From Dolomitihabitans soli (lineage in GTDB: Bacteria > Actinomycetota > Actinomycetes > Streptosporangiales > Streptosporangiaceae): a stretch of 64,000 bases of DNA. The stretch spans positions 39,578 through 103,577 of the forward strand of contig NZ_JAKNTW010000041.1 in the NCBI RefSeq assembly GCF_022213955.1, read 5' to 3'. The notes below the pieces were generated by a model that searched no databases, was not told where the DNA came from, and was given only the letters and a program-made list of their open reading frames with translations. Made by a program: the position numbers and the translations under genes. Below are positions 38,405 through 46,198 of the stretch, in pieces; the first letter of the stretch is position 1; each line of letters begins with the position of its first letter.

Positions 38405-39388
38405 GTGGGTGGATTCGGGCTGAACAAGGTCGTGGACGCGTCCGAGGTGCGGACGGAGCAGTACCGGGCCGAGCTGATCGGATACTGCTACCGGATGCTG
38501 GGTTCGCCGTTCGAGGCGGAGGACGCCGTGCAGGAGACCATGGTCCGGGCCTGGAGAAGGTTCGACGAGGACCGGGGGCCGCTGCGGCCGTGGTTGTACC
38601 GCATCGCGACCAATGTCTGCCTGGACATGCTGCGGAGCGCTCAGCGACGCGCCCGTGCGATGGATTTCGGCCCGTGGCTGCACACCGGCCCCGACCTCGG
38701 CGAGCCGCTTCCGGAGGGCGCCTGGGTGCAGCCGGTCCCGGACAGCCGGGTCGTACCCGCCGACGGGGATCCGGCGGAGGTCACCGCGCAGCGCGAGACG
38801 ATCCGCCTGGCGTTCGTCGCCGCGCTCCAGCATCTGCCGCCCCGGCAACGGGCGGTGCTGATCTTGCGCGACGTGCTGTGCTGGAAGGCGGACGAGGTCG
38901 CCCGGCTGCTGGACAGCACGGTCGCGTCGATCACCAGCGCGCTGCAACGCGCCCGGACGACGCTCCGGACGATCCCGATCGCCCCGGCCGAGCCGTTCCA
39001 GCCGATGGACGAGGCGCAGCGGCGGCTCCTTGCCCGTTACTGCGACGCCTTCGAGCGCTACGACATCGAGGCCATGGTGTCGCTGCTGCATGAGGACGCC
39101 ACGACGTCCATGCCGCCGTTCCGGTGGTGGCTGCGCGGCCGCGCCGAGATCCGCCGAACACTGCTCGCCGCCGGCCGGCCCTGCGCGGGCGCTCGCCTGA
39201 CGCCGACCGTGGCCAATGGTTCGCCGGCGTTCGCGCAGTATCTGCCGACCGGGCCGGACGGCCGGCACGAGGCGTTCGCGCTCGTCCTCGTCACGCTCTC
39301 GGACGGCCTGATCACCGAGCTGACGACCTATCTGGACGCCGACCGCCTGTTCCCGATGTTCGACCTGCCTTCCGTGCTCCCGTCCTGA
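38405..39388 (+). CDS. ECF sigma factor with SnoaL-like C-terminal domain
   Basis: A 327-residue ECF sigma factor of the long (SigG/TIGR02960-like) class. Region 2 is at residues about 15-85 (LIGYCYRMLGSPFEAEDAVQ, then ETMVRAWRRF and WLYRIATNVCLDMLR). Region 4 is at about 135-185 (ALQHLPPRQRAVLILRDVL, EVARLLDSTVASITSALQRA). The C-terminal SnoaL-like domain is at about 200-320 (YCDAFERYDIEAMVSLLHED). There is no adjacent anti-sigma gene, in keeping with the idea that the SnoaL domain itself controls activity. It begins with GTG and is followed by a hydrolase gene on the same strand. Confidence 0.88.
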   Translation: MGGFGLNKVVDASEVRTEQYRAELIGYCYRMLGSPFEAEDAVQETMVRAWRRFDEDRGPLRPWLYRIATNVCLDMLRSAQRRARAMDFGPWLHTGPDLGEPLPEGAWVQPVPDSRVVPADGDPAEVTAQRETIRLAFVAALQHLPPRQRAVLILRDVLCWKADEVARLLDSTVASITSALQRARTTLRTIPIAPAEPFQPMDEAQRRLLARYCDAFERYDIEAMVSLLHEDATTSMPPFRWWLRGRAEIRRTLLAAGRPCAGARLTPTVANGSPAFAQYLPTGPDGRHEAFALVLVTLSDGLITELTTYLDADRLFPMFDLPSVLPS

Positions 39389-39476
39389 ATCCGCCGACCG
39401 ACCGATGAGTTTCCGGCTGCCGCTCCGTATTACCCGGTGTACACCCACACACCCGAACGAAGAGGACGGCGGCACG

Positions 39477-40253
39477 ATGGCTGACCACGTAAACGTGAAC
39501 GGCGTACGCATGTGGTTCGACGAGCAGGGCGACGGGGACCCGCTGGTGCTGCTGCACGGCGGCCTCACCGACAGCAGGGACTTCGCCGGGAATCTCGCCA
39601 CGCCGGCGAGCCGGTTCCGGCTCCTGCTGCCCGACCGCCGGGGGCACGGCCACACCGCCGACGTGGCGGGTCCGATCACGGTCGGGGTGATGGCGCAGGA
39701 CACCATCGCGTTCCTGGAGAAGGTCGCCGACGGACCGGTACGGCTGGCGGGTTACAGCGCCGGCGCGGTCGTGGCGTTGTGGGTGGCCGTACGCCGCCCC
39801 GACCTGGTCGAAAGGCTCGTGCTGATCAGTGGAGGCTTCCATCCGGATGGCATGATCCTGCGGCCCGACGCCGACGGTACGCCACCGGAGCCCTTGGTCG
39901 CGGCCTACGCCGAGGTGTCGCCCGACGGTGCGGACCATTTCCCCGTCGTGCTCGCCAAGATCGCCCGGTCGGTGAACGAGGAACCCGGGCTGACGCCGGC
40001 CGACCTGGCCGCCGTCACCTGCCCGGCGCTGGTCATGGCCGCCGACGACGACATCGTGACGTTGGAGCACACGCTGGCGTTGTACCGGGGCCTGCCCGAC
40101 GCCCAGCTGGCCATCGTCCCCGGCACGTCCCACCTGCTCCTCCACGAGAAGCCGGAGCTGTGCACCCGGCTGGTCACCGACTTCCTGGCCGATCCCCCCG
40201 CGCCCACCTGGATGCCGATCCGCCGCGCCGCCGCGCAGGACGCCTCCGGCTGA
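39477..40253 (+). CDS. Alpha/beta-fold hydrolase
   Basis: A 258-residue alpha/beta hydrolase with the oxyanion motif LVLLHGGLTDSRDF, the nucleophile elbow LAGYSAGAVVALW (Ser near residue 94), the acid in ALVMAADDDIV and the His in VPGTSHLLLHEKP. The start at 39477 is preferred because AGAGGACGG lies upstream and the domain begins at once (VNVNGVRMWFDEQGDGDP). It follows the ECF sigma gene after 88 bases and is probably its co-transcribed partner. Confidence 0.85.
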   Translation: MADHVNVNGVRMWFDEQGDGDPLVLLHGGLTDSRDFAGNLATPASRFRLLLPDRRGHGHTADVAGPITVGVMAQDTIAFLEKVADGPVRLAGYSAGAVVALWVAVRRPDLVERLVLISGGFHPDGMILRPDADGTPPEPLVAAYAEVSPDGADHFPVVLAKIARSVNEEPGLTPADLAAVTCPALVMAADDDIVTLEHTLALYRGLPDAQLAIVPGTSHLLLHEKPELCTRLVTDFLADPPAPTWMPIRRAAAQDASG

Positions 40254-40317
40254 CCCGCGTCGAGATTCGTTCCCACCGGACGGACCGAGCTTCTGGGGCG
40301 GCGACGCCGGTTCAGAC

Positions 40318-41517
40318 TCAAGGTGCGGCCAGGGCTTCGGTGGGAGCGAGACGCGCGGCCCGTACGGCGGGCCATAGGCCGGCAATCGTGCCGATCGCGA
40401 CCGTGACCGCGACTCCCCCGGCGACCGCCGTCGCGGGCACCACGGTCTGCCACCCCTGCGATGTCGCGTACCCGGCGGTCACCAGGCTGCCCAGCACCGC
40501 CCCGGCCACGCCGCCGAGCACCGACAGCAGCACCGCCTCCACCAGGAACTGGCCACGGATCTGGCCCCGGTTGGCGCCCAGGGCGCGGCGCAGCCCGATC
40601 TCGCCGCGCCGCTCCAGCACCGAGATCACCATGGTGTTGGCCACGCCGACGCCCCCCACGACCAGGGCCACCGCGCCGAGGCCCAGCAGCAGGCCGGTGA
40701 ACGCCTGTTCGGCGAGCTTCTTGGCGGCCAGCGCGTCCGAAGGGCGGGACACCTGCACCTCCCCGGGGCTTCGCGGGTTGGCGGTGGGCGCGAGCAGGGA
40801 GCGGACCAGGTCGATCCGCTCCTCGTCCGCGCGCACGTAGACGGTCGTCGGATGGCCCTCGTGGCCGAACAGCCGCCGCGCGGACGGCCCGCCGACCAGC
40901 GCCGCGGTGTCGATCTCGGGCGCCAGCTCGACCGGCGCCAGGATCGCGATCACGGTGTGATGGACCCCGCCGATCAGCACCTGCACCCCGTCGCCCACCC
41001 GCGTGATGCCCAGCCGGGCGGCGCTCGCCTGGCCGAGGACGACCACCGGGTAGCGGGCGGTGGCGGGGTTGAGCCACGTCCCCGCGGCCAGCCGGGCCTT
41101 GAGGACCGTCAGGAGTTCCAGGTCGGCGGCGTGAACGGTGATGCCGCCGCTCTCCCCCTTGGGGATCCGGTCGTGCCGGTAGACGCTCACGTCATCCACC
41201 CTGGCGGTGGAGGTGGCCTGCCGTACGCCGTCGGTTCTGCGGACCATCGCGGTCGCCTCCGGGGGCAACTCCGCCTTACCGCCGAGCAGCGCGTCGCCGG
41301 GGCCGACGGTGAGCAGGTTGGTGCCCAGGCGGCTGATCTGCGCGTCGAGGTCGGCCCTGCCGGAGGAGGAGATGCCCACCACCGACACCATCGCCGCGAT
41401 GCCGATCGCGATGCCGAGCGCCGACAGGAAGACCCGGGCCGGCCGGGTGCGCAGGCCGGCGCCGCCGGTGCGCAGCATGTCCGCGGGCGACAGTCGAACC
41501 CGTGACCTCCTGCTCAT
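40318..41517 (-). CDS. MacB-type ABC transporter permease
   Basis: A 399-residue FtsX/MacB-like permease. The N-terminal helix is [21 protein letters not shown] periplasmic-type MacB_PCD domain follows to about residue 265 ([17 protein letters not shown]). Three more helices form the FtsX domain ([51 protein letters not shown]). It works with the ATPase encoded by the overlapping upstream gene and with a membrane-fusion-type adaptor as a mechanotransmission efflux pump. The ATG overlaps the ATPase stop by four bases. Confidence 0.92.
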   Translation of the reverse strand: MSRRSRVRLSPADMLRTGGAGLRTRPARVFLSALGIAIGIAAMVSVVGISSSGRADLDAQISRLGTNLLTVGPGDALLGGKAELPPEATAMVRRTDGVRQATSTARVDDVSVYRHDRIPKGESGGITVHAADLELLTVLKARLAAGTWLNPATARYPVVVLGQASAARLGITRVGDGVQVLIGGVHHTVIAILAPVELAPEIDTAALVGGPSARRLFGHEGHPTTVYVRADEERIDLVRSLLAPTANPRSPGEVQVSRPSDALAAKKLAEQAFTGLLLGLGAVALVVGGVGVANTMVISVLERRGEIGLRRALGANRGQIRGQFLVEAVLLSVLGGVAGAVLGSLVTAGYATSQGWQTVVPATAVAGGVAVTVAIGTIAGLWPAVRAARLAPTEALAAP

Positions 41518-42224
41518 GACGGTCCCCTCTCGTCCTGCCGGGTGTCGGCGACGACCCGGCCGTCCCGCACCTCGATACGGCGCGGCAGCGCCGCGGCGAC
41601 CTCCCGGTCGTGGGTGATGACCACGACGGCCGAGCCCGCCTCGTTGAGCTCGCGCAGCAGTTCGAGAACGGCCGTCCCCGAGGCGGAGTCCAGCGCGCCG
41701 GTGGGCTCGTCGGCGAGGAGCAGCAGCGGTTCACCGACGATGGCCCTGGCGATGGCCACCCGCTGCATCTGCCCGCCGGACAACTCGTGTGGCCGATGGC
41801 GGGCCCGGTCGGCCAGGCCCACCTTGGCCAGCGCCGCCTCGGCCCTGGCGCGCCGCTCCCTGCGCGGCACTCCGGCGTACAGCAGGCCGTCGGCGACGTT
41901 GTCGAGCGCGCTGACGCCCGCCGCCAGGTGGAAACGCTGGAAGACGAAGCCGATGGCACGGGCGCGCAACTCGGCGGTCCGCCGGTCGCCGAGCGTGCCC
42001 ACGTCGTGGCCGTCGATGCGGACGGTCCCGCCGGTCGGCACGTCCAGCGTGCCGAGAAGGTGCAGCATGGTGGATTTGCCCGACCCCGACGGGCCCACGA
42101 TGGCCACGAACTCCCCCGGCCCGATGGCGAAGCTCACCTCGCGCAGGGCCGCCACCCCGCCCGGATAGAGACGCGAGACTCCGACCAGTTCGGCGACCGG
42201 CGGGCCGCCGGTCATCGAACTCAC
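41514..42224 (-). CDS. MacB/LolD-type ABC transporter ATP-binding protein
   Basis: A 236-residue ABC ATPase: Walker [19 protein letters not shown], LolD/MacB-typical [10 protein letters not shown], signature [16 protein letters not shown], Walker [17 protein letters not shown] and H-loop [11 protein letters not shown]. All motifs are intact. It overlaps by four bases with the adaptor gene upstream and the permease gene downstream, so the three are translationally coupled. Confidence 0.95.
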   Translation of the reverse strand: MSSMTGGPPVAELVGVSRLYPGGVAALREVSFAIGPGEFVAIVGPSGSGKSTMLHLLGTLDVPTGGTVRIDGHDVGTLGDRRTAELRARAIGFVFQRFHLAAGVSALDNVADGLLYAGVPRRERRARAEAALAKVGLADRARHRPHELSGGQMQRVAIARAIVGEPLLLLADEPTGALDSASGTAVLELLRELNEAGSAVVVITHDREVAAALPRRIEVRDGRVVADTRQDERGPS

Positions 42225-43297
42225 CGGGCCACCTCGACCCGGGCTCCGGCGGCCAGGCCCGCGCCCGCCACCTCGACCTTCCCACCGGCGAACATGCCCG
42301 TCCGGACCTTGACATCCCGGACGGAGCCGCCGGGGCCGACGAGGGTGACGCCGTAGCCGCCGCCGGGCAACGCGATCAACGCCGACACCGGCACCGCCAG
42401 CACGTCCTCCTTGCGGGAGCTGACCAGCGAGACCTCCACCGGCGCGCGGTCGAACCGGCGGGCGGCGCGCGAGGCGGCGATGTCGATGGTCACGTCGACC
42501 GTGTCCTCCTTCGAACCCGTGCTGTTCGTACGCTTCTTCACCGTGGAGCCGATGGCGGTCACCTTGCCCTTGACCGTCGATCCGCCGGGAAGGGCGACGG
42601 TGACACCGCCTCCCTTGCGGACCAGGCGATGGTCACCGACCTTGATCGGTACGGTGGCCACCCGCCGCAGCGAGGTGAGGGTGAGCACCGGCGTGCCCGG
42701 CGCCAGCATCTGACCCAGGGCCGCCTTACGGCTGTCCACGCGCACCGGTCCGGGCGCGAACCACACGGTGGCCGGATCCACCTCTCCGGTCTCCTTCTGG
42801 CCGCGGTCCTCCTGCCACCGGCGGACCGCGGCGGCCGTGGCGTAGCTGTAGTCGTCGTCCACGGTGAACCCGGTGTAGCCGATGGCGGCCAGCGCCTGCT
42901 CCAGTTGCCGGACGTCCTTGCCCTCGTCGCCCTCCTTGAGGGTGCGATAGGCGGGCCGCGTGCCGTACAGCAACGTGACGATCCTGCCGTCCGCCTCGTA
43001 GAGCCGCTTTCCCTGCCGGATGACCCGGCCCTTGCCGGGACGCCAGGTGAGCCGGCCCGGCACGGCCGCGCCGACCTCGGCGCGACCGGCGTACCCGAGT
43101 GTGCCCTGCACGGTCTTGCGTTCCAGCAGCGTCATGCGTTCGACGGCCGCCGTGACCCGTGGGGGCGGCGCGGCGCGCGGTGTCTCGGGCGACGGGCCGC
43201 CGTCCAGGACGAGCGTGACCGCGGCGACCACGGCCACCACGGCCAGGACGGCCGCCGCTCCGGCCGCCGCACGTCGGCCGGGTCGCCGTTCGGTCAC
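42221..43297 (-). CDS. Efflux periplasmic-adaptor-like protein with peptidoglycan-binding domain
   Basis: A 358-residue membrane-anchored protein. The N-terminal helix is [23 protein letters not shown]-binding-like domain is inserted ([20 protein letters not shown], then [20 protein letters not shown]), followed by an HlyD-type barrel ([40 protein letters not shown]). This is the Gram-positive version of MacA. The GTG start at 43297 overlaps the preceding lipoprotein gene by four bases. The longer upstream frame lies within that gene and is rejected. Confidence 0.87.
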   Translation of the reverse strand: MTERRPGRRAAAGAAAVLAVVAVVAAVTLVLDGGPSPETPRAAPPPRVTAAVERMTLLERKTVQGTLGYAGRAEVGAAVPGRLTWRPGKGRVIRQGKRLYEADGRIVTLLYGTRPAYRTLKEGDEGKDVRQLEQALAAIGYTGFTVDDDYSYATAAAVRRWQEDRGQKETGEVDPATVWFAPGPVRVDSRKAALGQMLAPGTPVLTLTSLRRVATVPIKVGDHRLVRKGGGVTVALPGGSTVKGKVTAIGSTVKKRTNSTGSKEDTVDVTIDIAASRAARRFDRAPVEVSLVSSRKEDVLAVPVSALIALPGGGYGVTLVGPGGSVRDVKVRTGMFAGGKVEVAGAGLAAGARVEVAR

Positions 43298-43770
43298 TGC
43301 CGCACCTTCGCGGCGCACTCCTGTGCCGCCTTCAGCATCTTCTCCCCGCCCGCGGAAATGGCCATCCCCTGTCCGCGCTTGGGGTCGTCGATCTCGATGC
43401 CCTTCTCCCGCATGCACTTGGTCATCGCGACCTGCCGCTGGTACATGGCCTCCGGGTCGGCGGCGTCGGGGTGCGCCAGCCTGAGCTTCTCGCAGGCCTT
43501 CTTCGCCTTGTCGGTTTCGGGACCGGGCTCCGGCATCATCATGGCGCCGCTGGGCTCAGGGTCGGGCATGTCGACGCCGTTGTCGCGCATGCACTTGGCG
43601 TACTTGAGCTGGCCCTCATGGAACGCCGCGTCGTCCTGGGCGATGGGCCCGACGGGGCCGGCGGACGCGGCCGGATCGGCGCCGGCCGCGGGTTCCTGCG
43701 CCTGGCCGCAGGCCGCGGTCGCCATGGCCAGGACGGCTGTCGCCAGAATGAGGCGGATGGGGCGTCGCAT
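43294..43770 (-). CDS. Small lipoprotein heading the MacB-like efflux operon
   Basis: A 158-residue lipoprotein with a signal peptide and lipobox LAMATAACGQ (Cys near residue 21). The mature part has two related motifs, YAKCMRDNGVDMPDPEP and MTKCMREKGIEIDDPKR, and further cysteines KKACEKLR and AAQECAAK, suggesting two small cysteine-paired helical units. Proteins of this type commonly head actinomycete MacB operons, but their role is not defined. It is divergent from the response regulator gene, with candidate binding sites between. Confidence 0.75.
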   Translation of the reverse strand: MRRPIRLILATAVLAMATAACGQAQEPAAGADPAASAGPVGPIAQDDAAFHEGQLKYAKCMRDNGVDMPDPEPSGAMMMPEPGPETDKAKKACEKLRLAHPDAADPEAMYQRQVAMTKCMREKGIEIDDPKRGQGMAISAGGEKMLKAAQECAAKVRQ

Positions 43771-43839
43771 GCGATCCTCCGATATCGGTCACCGCCCGGC
43801 CAATCGCCGAGCGGACGACCATCAGGACAGCACCCCCGC

Positions 43840-43889
43840 GGTTACGCACCGGTTAGCAGGCCATCCGCCCCGCTTAACCGGAAACTAAC
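43840..43889. promoter_or_regulatory. Direct-repeat response-regulator sites between efflux operon and two-component genes
   Basis: GGTTA-N6-GGTTA at 43840-43855 is mirrored on the other strand by TAACC-N6-TAACG at 43875-43890, giving two direct-repeat sites of 11-base period in opposite orientation. This is the usual spacing for OmpR-type regulators. The adjacent response regulator is the likely ligand; this is inferred from position. Confidence 0.5.
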
Positions 43890-43936
43890 GCGCTATCTGG
43901 ATAAATAGGCCGCATCTGCAACAAGGGGAGTACGTC

Positions 43937-44593
43937 GTGCGCCTGCTGATCATCGAGGATGAGTCGACGCTGGCCGACATCCTCGCCGAGGGCCTGCGAA
44001 TCGAGGGGATCGCCACCGACATCGCCCTCGACGGCGACCGTGGTCTGGAACTGGCCACCGTCCACGACTACGACGTGATCATCCTGGACCGGGACCTGCC
44101 GCTCGTGCACGGCGACGACATCTGCCGAACGCTGGCCGGCCGCGACGGGGTCAGCGCCCGCATCCTCATGCTCACCTCGGCCGGATCACTGGAGGACCTG
44201 GTCGGCGGGCTCGCGCTGGGGGCCGACGACTATCTGTCGAAGCCGTTCTCCTATCCCGAACTGCTGGCGCGGGTGCACGCGCTCGCCCGCCGCGCCAGGC
44301 CCGCCGCCGCACCGGTCCTGACGTGCGGCGGCGTGGAGGTGGACGTGCAGCGCCGCACCGCCCGCCGCGACGGGCGTCAACTGACGCTGACCCCGAAGGA
44401 ACTGGGCGTGCTGGAGGAGCTGGTACGAGCGGAAGGAGCGCCCGTGTCCACCGTCCACCTGCTGGAGAAGGTGTGGGACGCCGAGCTGGATCCGTTCAGC
44501 GGGGTGCTCAAGGTCGTCGTCCACGGGCTGCGCCGCAAGCTCGGCGACCCGCCGCTCATCCAGACCGTGTCCCGCTTCGGATACCGGATCTGA
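43937..44593 (+). CDS. OmpR-family two-component response regulator
   Basis: A 218-residue regulator. The receiver has LLIIEDEST, Asp51 in DVIILDRDLPLVHGDDI, Thr in ILMLTSAG and Lys in YLSKPF. The winged helix contains LTLTPKELGVLEELVRAEGA and LKVVVHGLRRKLG. All phosphorylation residues are present. The GTG start is followed two bases after the stop by the sensor kinase gene. Its position divergent from the MacB-like efflux genes suggests it controls them, like CutR- or VanR-type systems. Confidence 0.93.
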   Translation: MRLLIIEDESTLADILAEGLRIEGIATDIALDGDRGLELATVHDYDVIILDRDLPLVHGDDICRTLAGRDGVSARILMLTSAGSLEDLVGGLALGADDYLSKPFSYPELLARVHALARRARPAAAPVLTCGGVEVDVQRRTARRDGRQLTLTPKELGVLEELVRAEGAPVSTVHLLEKVWDAELDPFSGVLKVVVHGLRRKLGDPPLIQTVSRFGYRI

Positions 44594-44594
44594 G

Positions 44595-45734
44595 GTGGCC
44601 AGACTCACCGTCAGGGGACGGCTCACCCTGGTCTACGCGGCCGTGTTCGCGGTGGGTGGGCTGCTGCTGCTCGGCCTGAACTACGCGATCGTGAGCGGCA
44701 GCCTGGCCGAGCGCGGCAGTTCGGCGATACTTGCACGCACCACCCCTGACCCGTCCCTCACCGTCTGGCCCACACCCAGGGCGACGAGGGCCATCGTCTT
44801 CGCCTCCACGGAGGCGCTCGACGACTACCGCGCGGCGGTGCTGTCGGACATGCTGCTGCAGTCCTCGCTGGTGCTGGTGGGCGCGATCGGGCTCGCCGTA
44901 CTGGCCGGGCGGGTCATCGCCGGGCGCACGCTGGCCCGGCTGCACCACATCACCGCGACCGCCCGCGAGCTGTCCGAGCGCGACCTCAACCGGCGCCTCG
45001 CCCTCGACGGGCCACAGGACGAGCTCAAGGAACTAGGCGACACCTTCGACGCCATGCTGGGCCGGCTGCAGGACGCCTTCGACAGCCAGCGCCGCTTCGC
45101 CGCCAACGCCTCCCACGAACTGCGCACTCCGCTGGCCATCCAGCGCGCGGCCGTCGAGGTGCCGCTGACCACCGGGCAGGTCCCCGCCCACCTGCTCCCC
45201 GCGATGAACCGGGTGCTCGACGCGTCCCAGCGCAGCGAGCGGCTGATCGCGGGCCTGCTGCTGCTCGCCTGCGGGGAGCGCGGCCTGGCCGAGACCCGGC
45301 CGGTGACCCTCTCCCAGGTCGTACGGCAGGCGTGCGAGATGCTCCCCGACGACCACGACGTGGACGTACGCCTGCGGCTCGGCCCCGGCCAGGTCGACGG
45401 TGACCCCGTGCTGCTGGAGCACCTGGTGCGCAACCTCCTCGACAACGCCGTTCGCTACAACGTCCCCGGCGGCCGGGTCGCGGTCACCACCGGGACCGGC
45501 CCGAGCGGCACCGAGGTGACGGTGACCAACACCGGCCCGCGGATGGCCGCCGACCAGACGGCCGGGCTGTTCCTCCCCTTCCACCGGGGCAACGGACAAC
45601 GGCTGTCGCGTGCCGACGGAAGCGGCCTGGGGCTGTCCATCGTCCGCTCGATCGCCGACGCGCACCGCGCCACCGCCACGGCCATCCCCGGCCCGGACGG
45701 CGGGCTCGTCGTCACGGTCACCTTTCCTGCCTGA
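44595..45734 (+). CDS. Two-component sensor histidine kinase
   Basis: A 379-residue membrane kinase. Two transmembrane helices lie at about residues 10-32 and 86-108 and enclose a short extracytoplasmic loop of about 50 residues. A HAMP domain follows (RTLARLHHITATARELSERD). The H-box is FAANASHELRTPLAIQRAAV (His near 176) and the ATPase domain ends LSRADGSGLGLSIVRSIADA. The loop is too short for a large ligand domain, so the signal is probably sensed in or near the membrane. It starts two bases after the regulator stop. Confidence 0.93.
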   Translation: MARLTVRGRLTLVYAAVFAVGGLLLLGLNYAIVSGSLAERGSSAILARTTPDPSLTVWPTPRATRAIVFASTEALDDYRAAVLSDMLLQSSLVLVGAIGLAVLAGRVIAGRTLARLHHITATARELSERDLNRRLALDGPQDELKELGDTFDAMLGRLQDAFDSQRRFAANASHELRTPLAIQRAAVEVPLTTGQVPAHLLPAMNRVLDASQRSERLIAGLLLLACGERGLAETRPVTLSQVVRQACEMLPDDHDVDVRLRLGPGQVDGDPVLLEHLVRNLLDNAVRYNVPGGRVAVTTGTGPSGTEVTVTNTGPRMAADQTAGLFLPFHRGNGQRLSRADGSGLGLSIVRSIADAHRATATAIPGPDGGLVVTVTFPA

Positions 45735-46075
45735 CCTCCCCGCTGGGCCGACTCATCAGTTCTCGGATGACTTCGCCCGCATAACGGGCCTTCCCGCTTC
45801 TCATCCGCCCGGGGGTAATGAATCACGGGTCCCGATAATTCACGACAAATGAAAGACGCACGCCGAATTGTCCGAACTTTACCAAAAGTGCCCACATGGA
45901 CGCTAAATGGCTAATGCTCCATTTGTTAAATTGGTGTTGATTTCGGGTGATTCAACACGAGCGCCTGGCGATCTACGGCCGGGGCGTGCCGTACCAGCGC
46001 CAGGTGGTGAGGCGTGGGTTTCCGGGGAGGGCGGCACGGCCCTGCGGCACGCGGAATCCGACGATTGCCTGCGGG
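45735..46075. other. Intergenic stretch without a recognisable gene
   Basis: About 340 bases after the sensor kinase gene, including a relatively AT-rich part near 45870-45950. No open frame with a ribosome site and recognisable product was seen. Confidence 0.35.
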
Positions 46076-46178
46076 GGTACGGCTCACGCGGCGTGGCCGA
46101 CCTTCGCGAGGTACGGCTCGCACGGTGTGGCCGACCTTCGCGATCTGCGCCTCGCGTGGCGTCGGACGAGCCTTCGCC
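46076..46178. repeat. Tandem 34-base repeat (about three copies)
   Basis: Units at 46076-46109 and 46110-46143 share the ends GGTACGGCTC and GTGGCCGACCTTCGCGA with few differences. A third, decayed unit follows to about 46178 (CTTCGCC end). It lies in the non-coding gap downstream of the kinase gene stop. The units abut without spacers. Confidence 0.7.
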
Positions 46179-46198
46179 AGGAGGATGAGCGGCCGGGG

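Noticed and set aside
37133..39706. Long minus-strand frame (about 857 codons) across the sigma factor and neighbouring genes
   Set aside because: It is antisense to three genes with recognisable domains and proper ribosome sites and shows no domain of its own.
46076..46178. CRISPR array
   Set aside because: The 34-base units abut without spacers and show no repeat hairpin; this is a plain tandem repeat.
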